Part shown: positions 7,866 through 15,693 of the stretch, piece after piece
Layout of the letters: each line of letters opens with the position of its first letter
Position numbering within the stretch: position 1 is the first letter of the stretch
NCBI GenBank assembly: GCA_947566075.1
Contig: CANOIM010000014.1
Location: 1-51,509 of the forward strand
DNA from: an uncultured Eggerthellaceae bacterium
GTDB lineage: Bacteria; Actinomycetota; Coriobacteriia; Coriobacteriales; Eggerthellaceae
Reading direction: 5' to 3'
DNA: 51,509 nt
The notes under the pieces: generated by a model
Seen by the model: the letters and a program-made list of their open reading frames with translations, nothing else
Databases searched by the model: none
What the model was told of the DNA's origin: nothing
Made by a program: the position numbers and the translations under genes

Positions 7866-8669
7866 ATGGACCATCCATCAACGCCAAGCAGCACGCTTCC
7901 CAAGCGCGTTGCCATCATCACAGGGGGCTCATCAGGGCTCGGACGCGAATTCGCACTCCAGATCAGCAAGAAGCAGGTAGCTGATGAGATCTGGTTGGTG
8001 GCCCGGAAGAAGGAAGCGCTGGAAGAGGTCATCGGCCAGCTGGACACCCCCGGCAGGGCCGTGGAGGCTGATCTGACCTCCCCGCAGGATATCCAGGCCA
8101 TTGCGGATCTGCTCAGCGAAGAGCAGCCGAAGGTGACGTTCTTGGTGAATGCCGCAGGCTTCGGCAAGTTCGGGGATTGGCAGACCATATCGGATGCGGC
8201 CATTGATTCTATGATAGATCTCAACTGCCGCGGGTTGGTGGATATGACGCGTACGTGCCTGCCCTACATGGAGCGAGGTGGCCGCATCATCCAGGTGGCA
8301 TCGGCGGCCGCCTTCGTGCCCTTGCCGCACATGAATGTCTACGCGGCCACCAAGGCCTTCGTTCTGCGCTATTCCCGCGCTTTGCGCTGGGAGCTACACG
8401 GCACGGGCATCACAGTGACGGCCCTTTGTCCCACCTGGGTGAAGACAGGCTTTGAGAAGGTGGCTCGGGCTTCCGGCGGTGGTCATGATGTGCGTCATCT
8501 GCTGGGGGCGCAAGAACCCGCGTCTGTGGTGCGGGCGGCCCTTTGTGCGAACGATGCCCACTTCGCCGTTGCCTGCGCTTCCATCCAATCCTTGGCGTTG
8601 CGGATGATCGGCAAGGTGGTCCCCAATTGCGTGACCATGGCAGGCTGGGAGGTGATCCGCAAGCTATGA
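7866..8669 (+). CDS. SDR-family NAD(P)-dependent oxidoreductase
   Basis: The 267-residue protein has the classical short-chain dehydrogenase layout. The cofactor motif TGGSSGLG lies at residues 19-26, NAAG in the middle, and the catalytic YAATK has Tyr159 and Lys163. The substrate cannot be deduced. The stop codon overlaps the start of the aldehyde dehydrogenase gene (ATGA at 8666-8669), so the two are translationally coupled. They could act on the same alcohol/aldehyde/acid series. ATG 7866 follows a purine-rich stretch. No membrane segment or signal is seen. Confidence 0.9.
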   Translation: MDHPSTPSSTLPKRVAIITGGSSGLGREFALQISKKQVADEIWLVARKKEALEEVIGQLDTPGRAVEADLTSPQDIQAIADLLSEEQPKVTFLVNAAGFGKFGDWQTISDAAIDSMIDLNCRGLVDMTRTCLPYMERGGRIIQVASAAAFVPLPHMNVYAATKAFVLRYSRALRWELHGTGITVTALCPTWVKTGFEKVARASGGGHDVRHLLGAQEPASVVRAALCANDAHFAVACASIQSLALRMIGKVVPNCVTMAGWEVIRKL

Positions 8670-10114
8670 GCACCCTCAACGAAACCCCAACGCTGGCTGG
8701 TGATACCTATGGTGTTGCCCAGTCAGCGGCTGATGTGCAAGACCAGATCAACCGGATGGAGCTCTTCTTCCAAACGGGCCAGACGCTGCCCGTGGAGTTC
8801 CGCTTGCGTCAACTGAAGCGGCTGCAAGCCTATCTGCGGGCCCATGAGCGCGAGGCCTTGGAGGCGCTCCATGCTGATCTGGGCAAATCCAGTTTCGAGG
8901 CCTACGCTACGGAGTTGGGGCTGGTCTACGATGAGCTGCGGTTGGTCATCAAGAAGCTGCCCCACTGGGTGCGCCCCCAGCGCGTCTCAACGTCGCTTGC
9001 CCTCTTTCCGGCCACGTCGAAGGTGTACCCGTACCCGTTCGGAGTGGCGGCAGTGCTCTCACCATGGAACTATCCGTTGCAGCTAACACTGGTGCCGGTG
9101 GTGGACGCCATCGGTGCAGGCAACTGCGTGGCCATCAAGCCGTCGAAGACCTCACCCCATACCTCTGATTTCTTGCGGAGGCTCTGCCAGGAGGTGTTCG
9201 ACCCTGCTTTCGTCTACTGTTGGAAGGGTTCCAGCGCCATGAACGATTGGCTGCTCCAAGTGCAGTTCGACAAGATCATGTTCACGGGCAGCCCCCGGGT
9301 GGGCAAGCTCATCATGGCCCATGCGGCTGACAGCTTGACCAGTGTGACGCTGGAGCTAGGCGGCAAGAGCCCTGTGTTCATCAACGAAGATGCCAATGTG
9401 AAGCGCGCGGCCCAGCGCGTGGCCTGGGGTAAGTGCCTCAATTCCGGTCAGACCTGCGTGGGGCCTGATTATGCCTTGGTCCATGCGTCCGTAGCCGATG
9501 AGTTCGTGCGTCAGATGGATCACTGGCTCCATGCCTACTACGGCAAGAACCCGCTTGCCAGCCCTGATTATCCCCACATGATCGATCAGAAGCACTATGA
9601 CATGGTATGCAAGCTCATAGATGATCGCCCGGCGGGGACGAAGGTGGCAGTGGGCGGTGGCCGGGATCCTAAGACCTTGCAGATAGAGCCCACCGTGGTC
9701 ACCGGCGTGACCATAGATGATCCGCTCATGAGCGAAGAGATCTTCGGGCCGGTGCTGCCGGTGCTCACCTGGCATGACCTGGATGAGGCCCTGGCCATCC
9801 AGCAGTCCATCAAGCACCCACTGGCCTGCTATATCTTCTCAGAGAGCCGGGCCTTCCAAAAGCGCATCCTGGACGCCGTCCCCAGCGGTGGTGCCACCAT
9901 CAATGATGTGGTCATCCACGCCAGCAGCAACCGCATGGGGTTCGGTGGTGTGCAGAATTCTGGCATTGGCGCCTACCATGGGAAGGTGGGCTTCGATGCG
10001 TTCACTCACTACAAGTCCACCATGAAGAACCCAACTTGGATCGAGGTGGGCGTGCGCAATCCGCCCTTTAATGAGGCGAAGATGGCTTTGCTCAAGCTGC
10101 TGATGCCGAAGTAA
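8666..10114 (+). CDS. Aldehyde dehydrogenase, class 3 type
   Basis: The 482-residue protein has the family 3 aldehyde dehydrogenase pattern. The catalytic Cys is at 264 in GQTCVGPDY and the general-base Glu at 230 in LELGGKSP, 34 residues apart as in class 3 enzymes. PWNYPLQL forms the cofactor region and EEIFGPVLPVL lies near the C-terminus. It oxidises aldehydes to acids with NAD(P)+. The frame is open upstream to 8543, but ATG 8666 overlaps the SDR stop as ATGA and gives a normal N-terminus, so the longer start is rejected. Class 3 enzymes often take fatty or aromatic aldehydes; the actual substrate is unknown. Confidence 0.93.
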   Translation: MSTLNETPTLAGDTYGVAQSAADVQDQINRMELFFQTGQTLPVEFRLRQLKRLQAYLRAHEREALEALHADLGKSSFEAYATELGLVYDELRLVIKKLPHWVRPQRVSTSLALFPATSKVYPYPFGVAAVLSPWNYPLQLTLVPVVDAIGAGNCVAIKPSKTSPHTSDFLRRLCQEVFDPAFVYCWKGSSAMNDWLLQVQFDKIMFTGSPRVGKLIMAHAADSLTSVTLELGGKSPVFINEDANVKRAAQRVAWGKCLNSGQTCVGPDYALVHASVADEFVRQMDHWLHAYYGKNPLASPDYPHMIDQKHYDMVCKLIDDRPAGTKVAVGGGRDPKTLQIEPTVVTGVTIDDPLMSEEIFGPVLPVLTWHDLDEALAIQQSIKHPLACYIFSESRAFQKRILDAVPSGGATINDVVIHASSNRMGFGGVQNSGIGAYHGKVGFDAFTHYKSTMKNPTWIEVGVRNPPFNEAKMALLKLLMPK

Positions 10115-10153
10115 GGTTCGTTGCCAAGGGCATCACTGGTTTTTGGCCGTATC

Positions 10154-11092
10154 ATGGCTTCCATGGAACGCGCGGGTAAGAAGATGGGGACGGGCGTGAT
10201 CTGCACGCTGCTAGGGGGTGCTCTCTGGGGCATCTCCGGTACCAGCGTGCAGTATCTGACCACCACAGGAGGTGCGTCTGCGCCGCTGGTGACGCTTCTA
10301 CGCGTCCTGGTGGGCGGTGGCCTGTTCTTCATCTTCCTGTTGACGCAGCGGCGAGAAGCAGTGCGTGCCCTGTTCGTGGGAAAACGCACGGTAGCCGGGC
10401 TCCTGCTGTTCGCTTTCGCGCTCTATGGCAATCAGCTCTGCTACGCTCAAACGGTACAGCTGACCAACGCGGGCACTGCCACCGTGCTTCAAATGTTGGG
10501 GGCAGTGTTCGTGATGTTGTTCGTTTGCATCACCGGGCGCGCATGGCCCCGGCTACGTGAGCTCATAGGCCTTGCCTTGGCTATCCTGGCCAGCGTGCTC
10601 ATCGCCACTCAGGGGGATATGAATACCCTGAGCATCAATCCCGCAGGTTTGGCCTGGGGCATCGTTTGTGGCCTCACCACGGCTGTTTATATCATCGTAC
10701 CGCGGCGCTTCCACCTGTTCGAGCGCTTCGGCAGTCTAACAGTCGTAGGAACGGGCATGTTCCTGGGTACGGTATTCGCTGTTCCCGGTTATTTCCTTCA
10801 GGGCGGGAGCTTGGCATCAGCAGTAGTGGTCCTGGGGGGCTTCAGTCCCTTCGAATGGCTGATCTTCCTGGGGTGCCTCGTGGTTGTGGGCACCATCGGC
10901 GGCTATGGGCTCTACCTGCATGGAGTGTCTCTGGTAGGTTCGGTGAAGGGGAGCTTGTTGGGAGCTATCGAGCCTGTCAGCGCCACCGCCTTCGCCGCCA
11001 TCTTCCTAGGCACCGCTTTCACTGGCTTCGATATAGCTGGTCTCATCCTCATGTGCATCATGGTGGCCTGCGTGACCACTGATGAGAGGTGA
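10154..11092 (+). CDS. EamA/DMT-family transporter
   Basis: About 312 residues from ATG 10154 form two EamA repeats with ten hydrophobic segments. LLGGALWGISGTSVQYL is the first helix and the second repeat begins near AWGIVCGLTTAVY. This is a cytoplasmic-membrane drug/metabolite transporter of unknown substrate. ATG 10163 is an alternative start, and the frame extends to a TTG at 10121 with little support. It begins 39 bp after the aldehyde dehydrogenase stop on the same strand and could belong to that transcript. The C-terminus is short and polar (TTDER). Confidence 0.88.
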   Translation: MASMERAGKKMGTGVICTLLGGALWGISGTSVQYLTTTGGASAPLVTLLRVLVGGGLFFIFLLTQRREAVRALFVGKRTVAGLLLFAFALYGNQLCYAQTVQLTNAGTATVLQMLGAVFVMLFVCITGRAWPRLRELIGLALAILASVLIATQGDMNTLSINPAGLAWGIVCGLTTAVYIIVPRRFHLFERFGSLTVVGTGMFLGTVFAVPGYFLQGGSLASAVVVLGGFSPFEWLIFLGCLVVVGTIGGYGLYLHGVSLVGSVKGSLLGAIEPVSATAFAAIFLGTAFTGFDIAGLILMCIMVACVTTDER

Positions 11093-11266
11093 GCGAATAG
11101 GGTTCCATTGGCGAAGCGGTAAAACAGCCTGATTCCTTTGGTACCACACCTCCATCCCCGCTTACCCCTAAATGCATCCATGTCCGAAAGCGGCCAATCC
11201 ATCCTTCCGGCTTCGTTAGCCTTTGGTGAGAGGCATTCGAGGTCCGTCACGACAGGAGGAACCGAC

Positions 11267-11776
11267 ATGAGGATGAAGAAGCGTGAAGTCACTGACATCT
11301 CGGAGGTGTTCAACATACTCGCCCGCTGCAAGACAGTACACGTGGGCATCTTCGGGGGCGAGTACCCCTACGTGGTGCCCGTATCCTTCGGTATGGAGGT
11401 GATAGAAGGAAAGGCGGCAGTGTACTTCCACTGCGGGAAGAAAGGCATGAAGGTCGACTTGCTCCGGAAGAACCCGAACGTGTGCGTAGAAGGTGATATC
11501 CACTACTCGTATGAGCTGCTGGAGCGGGGGATAGACACCCGCTACGAGAGCGTGATCGGCTTCGGGAAGTGTGAGGAGGTCTTCGATGAGGAGAAGGCGC
11601 ATGGTCTCAAGCTGCTCTGCGAGCACTGTGGGTACGCCGGCCACCCCATAGACGTCTGCCTGGGGCTGCCCATCACAAGCGTGTATCGCATCACGTTGGA
11701 GAGCATCAGCGGGAAGAGGACGCTGCCCGAGTACTGGAAGCAGGACGGCACAGGCAAACCAAGCTTCAAGGAATGA
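11267..11776 (+). CDS. Pyridoxamine 5'-phosphate oxidase-like (Nim-type) flavoprotein
   Basis: The 169-residue protein has the split-barrel FMN-binding layout of the PNPOx-like/5-nitroimidazole-resistance group. It opens with REVTDISEVFNILARCKTVH, then YVVPVSFGM and FHCGKKGMKVDLLRKNP, and later the characteristic ESVIGFGK. These cytoplasmic proteins bind FMN or F420 and reduce small molecules; some confer nitroimidazole resistance, but the substrate here is unknown. Start ATG 11267 is fixed by AGGAGG at 11254-11259; the longer frame from 11138 is not supported. It carries a Cys/His pair in LLCEHCGYAGHPID near the C-terminus that could bind metal. It appears monocistronic. Confidence 0.85.
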   Translation: MRMKKREVTDISEVFNILARCKTVHVGIFGGEYPYVVPVSFGMEVIEGKAAVYFHCGKKGMKVDLLRKNPNVCVEGDIHYSYELLERGIDTRYESVIGFGKCEEVFDEEKAHGLKLLCEHCGYAGHPIDVCLGLPITSVYRITLESISGKRTLPEYWKQDGTGKPSFKE

Positions 11777-11881
11777 TTCGGCCGCTCTCTGACTACAATA
11801 GGCAACAGCTCGTTGCTTTACGGGAGCCCAGGGACGTGCTTGAATGAAGCCATCCATCCGCAACCCGAAAGGGGATCTGCC

Positions 11882-12409
11882 ATGACTAGTACTGCGTCTA
11901 CCGCCGGAAACGGGGGCGCTCAGACGAAGCTGCGTGAAGCGGCCTTCGGTATGCCCGTGAACGAGCTGCTCCCCAAGCTGCGCGAAGAGCGAGGGCTCAC
12001 GCAACAACAGTTGGCTGAGAAGCTCTTCGTGACACGCCAAGCAGTATCTCGCTGGGAATGCGGTGAGACGAAGCCGGGCATCGACATGCTCAAGCTCATC
12101 GCCGCTACCCTTGATGTGCCGGTGGCCATGCTCTTGGAAATGCCTCCTGAGGGCACGTTCTGCCAGAGCTGCGGCATGTTCCTCACGCCTGATGAGAACC
12201 GTGCGCATAATGCCGACGGGACGCTCTCGGATGAGTGGTGCAAGTGGTGTGTGAACGAAGACGGCAGCTATGCCAACGAATGCACGATGGATGAGATGAT
12301 CGAAACCTGCGCGCCCATGATGGCTCAGGGCAACGATGTAGCCCCTGATGAGGCCATCTCGCTCATGGGCATCGTGCTTCCTGGGCTCAAGCGCTGGAGA
12401 GGTCAGTAA
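11882..12409 (+). CDS. XRE-type HTH regulator with putative zinc-ribbon domain
   Basis: The 175-residue protein has an N-terminal Cro/CI helix-turn-helix (LREERGLTQQQLAEKLFVTR and SRWECGETKPG). A putative zinc-ribbon domain follows, with Cys pairs in FCQSCGMFL and WCKWCVNEDG. The combination is common in Gram-positive regulators of metabolic or redox response. Start ATG 11882 follows aaagggg at 11869-11875. The end of the gene, codons for PDEAISLMG to the stop, is duplicated downstream of the adjacent ATPase gene (13733-13813). Confidence 0.88.
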   Translation: MTSTASTAGNGGAQTKLREAAFGMPVNELLPKLREERGLTQQQLAEKLFVTRQAVSRWECGETKPGIDMLKLIAATLDVPVAMLLEMPPEGTFCQSCGMFLTPDENRAHNADGTLSDEWCKWCVNEDGSYANECTMDEMIETCAPMMAQGNDVAPDEAISLMGIVLPGLKRWRGQ

Positions 12410-12422
12410 CCGAAACCGTCTC
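12342..12422 (+). repeat. 81-bp direct repeat, copy A (end of zinc-ribbon gene)
   Basis: It matches 13733-13813 at an offset of 1391 bp with two mismatches. It covers the last 22 codons, the stop codon and 13 bp beyond. Past the repeat, copy A continues into a small CTCCGG/CCGGAG hairpin (12420-12438) that copy B lacks. Confidence 0.93.
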
Positions 12423-12459
12423 CGGTGTCTGTCCGGAGTTTCTCCTTGCGCTTCTCATT

Positions 12460-12500
12460 CTATTTCGAGAAAATAAGAATTGTTCAGATTATCGAAATAG
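12460..12500. promoter_or_regulatory. Inverted repeat ahead of ATPase copy 2
   Basis: A perfect 9-bp inverted repeat (ctatttcga at 12460-12468 and tcgaaatag at 12492-12500) surrounds an AT-rich core and ends at the ribosome site (AGGAG 12499-12503) of the ATPase gene. It could be an operator or an mRNA hairpin masking the ribosome site. Confidence 0.6.
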
Positions 12501-12508
12501 GAGATGCC

Positions 12509-13705
12509 ATGAAGCTGATTCGTCGACAGCATTATCTGTCGAAGCTCACTGAGGTGGAAGGAACACCTGACATCAAGGTGATCACAGGGGTGCGACGCTG
12601 TGGCAAGTCGAAGCTCCTGGATTCGTTCGCAGATGATATTCGCGAGCGCGGCTCTGGCGCGAATATCATCCAGGTGAATTTCAATCTCGCCGAATCCGAA
12701 CCCTTGATGGAGTGGCACGCGTTGTATGACCATGTTGAGAGTCAATACATCAAGGGCGCTGTAAATTATATCTTCATTGACGAAGTGCAGATGTGCGAAG
12801 GATTCGAGCGAGCAGTGAATAGCCTGCATGCCACTGAGCGCTATGATATCTACCTGACTGGATCCAATGCCTTCCTCATGAGCAGCGATCTGGCAACATT
12901 ATTCACGGGGCGCACCTTTGAGATCCCTGTCTACCCGTTCTCACTCTCTGAGTTCATGCAGTACTATGGATTGACCGATGCGGAGAGTGCCTTCAAGCGC
13001 TATGTTCTTGAAGGCGGGATGCCCGGCTCCTACGTCTACCGAACCGACGAGACGCGCTACTCCTATGTAGCTGATGTGTTCGACACGCTCATCGTGCGGG
13101 ACATTCGCCAAAAGCATGACATTCGCAATGTGGATATGCTTGATCGCGTAGCCGACTTCCTCATGGACAATACCTCAAATGTGACCTCACCGAAGAGGGT
13201 TGCTGATGCGCTCACCTCATGCGGATTGAAGGCCAATGACAAGACGGTAGGCGCTTACTTGAGCTATCTCTGTGACGCTTTCGCCTTTTACAAGATGCGC
13301 CGCTACGATACGCGTGGTAAGCGTTATCTTTCCTCGGGAAATAAGTACTATCTGGTTGATCACTCCTTCCGCTATGCGAAGCTGGGGATGCGTAATATGG
13401 ACTACGGTCGTGTTTATGAGAACATGGTCGCTATCGAGTTGATGCGTCAGGGATATGAGATCTATGCTGGGATGCTCTACAAAAAGGAGATCGATTTCGT
13501 GGCCATGCGCCACAGCGAGAAGATCTATATCCAGGTGAGCGATAACATAACCGACTCTTCAACCTTCGAACGCGAATGTGCGCCACTGTTAGCCGTTCGC
13601 GATGCCTATCCCAAGTTCATTCTCGCCAACACCCATCACGACACCTATACCTATGAGGGTATTGAAGTGCACGACTTGGCCACCTGGTTGGCGGCATGCG
13701 CATAA
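12509..13705 (+). CDS. AAA ATPase / DUF4143 protein, copy 2
   Basis: The 398-residue protein has the same layout as the genes at 5396 and 18890. The P-loop GVRRCGKS is at 27-34, DEVQ at 91-94, LTGSNAF near 116-122 and YPFSLSEF after it. The C-terminal part carries the nuclease-like KEIDFVAM and YIQV. Start ATG 12509 follows AGGAG at 12499-12503; the longer frame to 12425 has no ribosome site. The gene with its AT-rich leader lies exactly between the two 81-bp copies of the preceding gene's end, so it looks like a 1.3-kb insertion. The molecular function of the family is unknown. Confidence 0.88.
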   Translation: MKLIRRQHYLSKLTEVEGTPDIKVITGVRRCGKSKLLDSFADDIRERGSGANIIQVNFNLAESEPLMEWHALYDHVESQYIKGAVNYIFIDEVQMCEGFERAVNSLHATERYDIYLTGSNAFLMSSDLATLFTGRTFEIPVYPFSLSEFMQYYGLTDAESAFKRYVLEGGMPGSYVYRTDETRYSYVADVFDTLIVRDIRQKHDIRNVDMLDRVADFLMDNTSNVTSPKRVADALTSCGLKANDKTVGAYLSYLCDAFAFYKMRRYDTRGKRYLSSGNKYYLVDHSFRYAKLGMRNMDYGRVYENMVAIELMRQGYEIYAGMLYKKEIDFVAMRHSEKIYIQVSDNITDSSTFERECAPLLAVRDAYPKFILANTHHDTYTYEGIEVHDLATWLAACA

Positions 13706-13728
13706 GATTCGAAGGAGGCATGTGACGG

Positions 13729-13800
13729 ACTTCCCCTGATGAGGCCATCTCGCTCATGGGCATCGTGCTCCCTGGGCTCAAGCGCTGGAGAGGTCAGTAA
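13729..13800 (+). pseudogene. Duplicated tail of the zinc-ribbon regulator gene
   Basis: The frame PDEAISLMG to KRWRGQ and TAA repeats the end of the gene at 11882-12409. A TGA at 13723-13725 in the same frame and the lack of a start show it is not translated as part of a full protein. Confidence 0.88.
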
Positions 13801-13813
13801 CTGAAACCGTCTC
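13733..13813 (+). repeat. 81-bp direct repeat, copy B
   Basis: Partner of 12342-12422. The junction with unrelated sequence lies between 13732 and 13733, 27 bp after the ATPase stop codon. Confidence 0.93.
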
Positions 13814-13922
13814 TGACTCTTTTCCAGCGGGGTATCTCCGTTACAACTCCGTCCGCAATTCTGTTCAAGAGCTTCCCTGCATGTGGCAGTATCCTCTTCA
13901 GCGAAAAGGAGGAACGCGCTGC

Positions 13923-14729
13923 ATGGAGAACCCTGAAATACTACCCGTCTGTACAATAGAGCCCTTGGCGCTTTATGGATGCGAATGGCGGAGATACACT
14001 GGATTCGCCCAGCCATTCCCGACGCATTCCCACGATCATTACGTCATTGGGATCGTGCGCAACGGGCGGCGTCATCTTCTCTGCAACGGGGAGGAGCATG
14101 ACCTCGCTGCGGGTGACGTAGTCGTGTTCAATCCTGGCGATGCGCACGGATGCGTTCAGGGTGACGGTGTCCTCTTCGCCTTCGACAGCATCGTGCTATC
14201 GAAGGCTGCCCTTGACGGCGCTGTGCTGCCCGGGCCCGTGCTTCGCGGCTCCTGGGTGAGAGTTGCGTTCGAGGAGCTTGCGCACGCTGTGCAGGCCGTC
14301 TCGGATGAGAAGGGCATCAAGGCTGTGGTGCTCTCTTTTTCTATTACGCTTTCGAAGGCAGCGAAAGGCGTGTCAGAAGCTGTGGTGTATGGACGCAATC
14401 ACTCCGCTGCGATGCGCACCTATGGGCATCTGCGAGGGCATGTCGCAAACCCTGATCCCCTTGGTGAGCTTGCGAAACGCGAACAGCTTTCGGAATACGC
14501 CCTTATCCGGGCTTATAAACGGGCATTCTTCATCACGCCGTCACAGCACCTGTTGTCCCTGCGCGTTGGTCTTGCACGTGACCTGCTTGCTGGCGGCATG
14601 AGCCCGGCCGATGCGGCGGCGCAGGCTGGGTTCTCAGATCAAGCGCATCTCACGCGCGCGTTCAAGCAGCGCATCGGGTCAACCCCTGCTGCATATCGCT
14701 CGATGGTCCAAGGCGGTGCTCCTCAATGA
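13923..14729 (+). CDS. AraC-family transcriptional regulator
   Basis: The 268-residue protein has an N-terminal cupin-type sensor domain (HSHDHYVIGIV, then LAAGDVVVFNPGDAH) and a C-terminal double helix-turn-helix of AraC type. Landmarks are SEYALIRAYKRAFFITPSQHL and AAQAGFSDQAHLTRAFKQRI. The cupin His residues suggest sensing of a small ligand. Start ATG 13923 is 10 nt after AGGAGG (13907-13912); the longer frame to 13881 is less likely. Its stop overlaps the start of the following EamA transporter by ATGA, which makes that transporter its probable regulatory target and links both in one transcript. Confidence 0.92.
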   Translation: MENPEILPVCTIEPLALYGCEWRRYTGFAQPFPTHSHDHYVIGIVRNGRRHLLCNGEEHDLAAGDVVVFNPGDAHGCVQGDGVLFAFDSIVLSKAALDGAVLPGPVLRGSWVRVAFEELAHAVQAVSDEKGIKAVVLSFSITLSKAAKGVSEAVVYGRNHSAAMRTYGHLRGHVANPDPLGELAKREQLSEYALIRAYKRAFFITPSQHLLSLRVGLARDLLAGGMSPADAAAQAGFSDQAHLTRAFKQRIGSTPAAYRSMVQGGAPQ

Positions 14730-15637
14730 CGCAGGCGAGATACCATCTAGTGGCGCTGTTCACCGTCCTGGTCTGGGGGCTTACGTTCGTGTCGACCAAG
14801 GTGTTGCTCCTTGACTTCACGCCCCTGCAGATCCTCTGCATCCGATTCGTCATCGGCTTCCTTGCGCTCTGCGTCTTGCGCCCCCATAGCTTGAAGCTGT
14901 ATGAGTGGCGCCACGAGTGGCTGTTCATGGCTGCCGGAGCCACCGGCATTGCCGGGTACTACCTGCTAGAGAACGTTGCACTCGTGTTCACCACGGCAAC
15001 CGCTACAGGGGTCATCGTTGCCATTTCACCGCTGTTCACGGCGCTCATCGCGGCGGCGCGGGGAGACCGCTCTGGGCTGAGCGTCCGCTTCTTCCTCGGA
15101 TTCGTCGTGGCGATAGGAGGCCTCGTCCTTGTGGGTGCGAGTACCGGTGCCCAGGACTCCCTATCAGCCTTCGGAGACCTTTCGTTCTTCGGTGATCTGC
15201 TTGCTCTGCTGGCCGCGCTCGTCTGGGCGATCTACTCAGTGTTGGTCAAGCGCCTGGCTGATCTGGGCTACGAGACCATCGCCTCCACCAAGCGCACGTT
15301 CCTCTGGGGGCTGGCGTTCATCGCGCCCGCCACGGTGCTCTTCGGCGGGAACCTGCCTGCCCTGCCTGAGGCGCTTTCTCTGGAGAACATGGGGAACTTG
15401 CTATTCCTGGGGCTCGTGGCCTCAGCGGCCTGCTTCGTCACCTGGGGTGTGGCGGTGCGCAGGCTTGGTGCCGTTGTCTCCACCACCTATATCTATCTGG
15501 TGCCCGCCATCACTGCAGCTGCATCTATCGCGCTCATCGGCGAACCGCTGAGCGTCCCTATCGTCATTGGGCTTTGCCTCACCATCGTGGGACTGCTCCT
15601 ATCCCAGGGAACGGCTGCCTCCACCAGCGCATCCTAG
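14726..15637 (+). CDS. EamA/DMT-family transporter, coupled to the AraC regulator
   Basis: The 303-residue membrane protein has ten hydrophobic segments in two EamA repeats. The N-terminus LVALFTVLVWGLTFVSTK and the second repeat near LLALLAALVWAIYSVL are typical of YdcZ/RhaT-like exporters. ATG 14726 overlaps the AraC stop, so the two proteins are made together. The substrate is unknown; AraC-DMT pairs often export an amino acid, toxin or metabolite sensed by the regulator, which is inference here. The C-terminus is short and rich in Ala, Ser and Thr. Confidence 0.9.
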   Translation: MTQARYHLVALFTVLVWGLTFVSTKVLLLDFTPLQILCIRFVIGFLALCVLRPHSLKLYEWRHEWLFMAAGATGIAGYYLLENVALVFTTATATGVIVAISPLFTALIAAARGDRSGLSVRFFLGFVVAIGGLVLVGASTGAQDSLSAFGDLSFFGDLLALLAALVWAIYSVLVKRLADLGYETIASTKRTFLWGLAFIAPATVLFGGNLPALPEALSLENMGNLLFLGLVASAACFVTWGVAVRRLGAVVSTTYIYLVPAITAAASIALIGEPLSVPIVIGLCLTIVGLLLSQGTAASTSAS

Positions 15638-15693
15638 CTTCTTGACGGAATGATGAAAAAGATTAGAATGACGAAAAACGAAAGGTGGCGGTC

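Noticed and set aside
8543..8665. Longer N-terminus of the aldehyde dehydrogenase
   Set aside because: The extension overlaps the SDR coding sequence, has no family similarity, and ATG 8666 overlaps the SDR stop in the usual ATGA manner.
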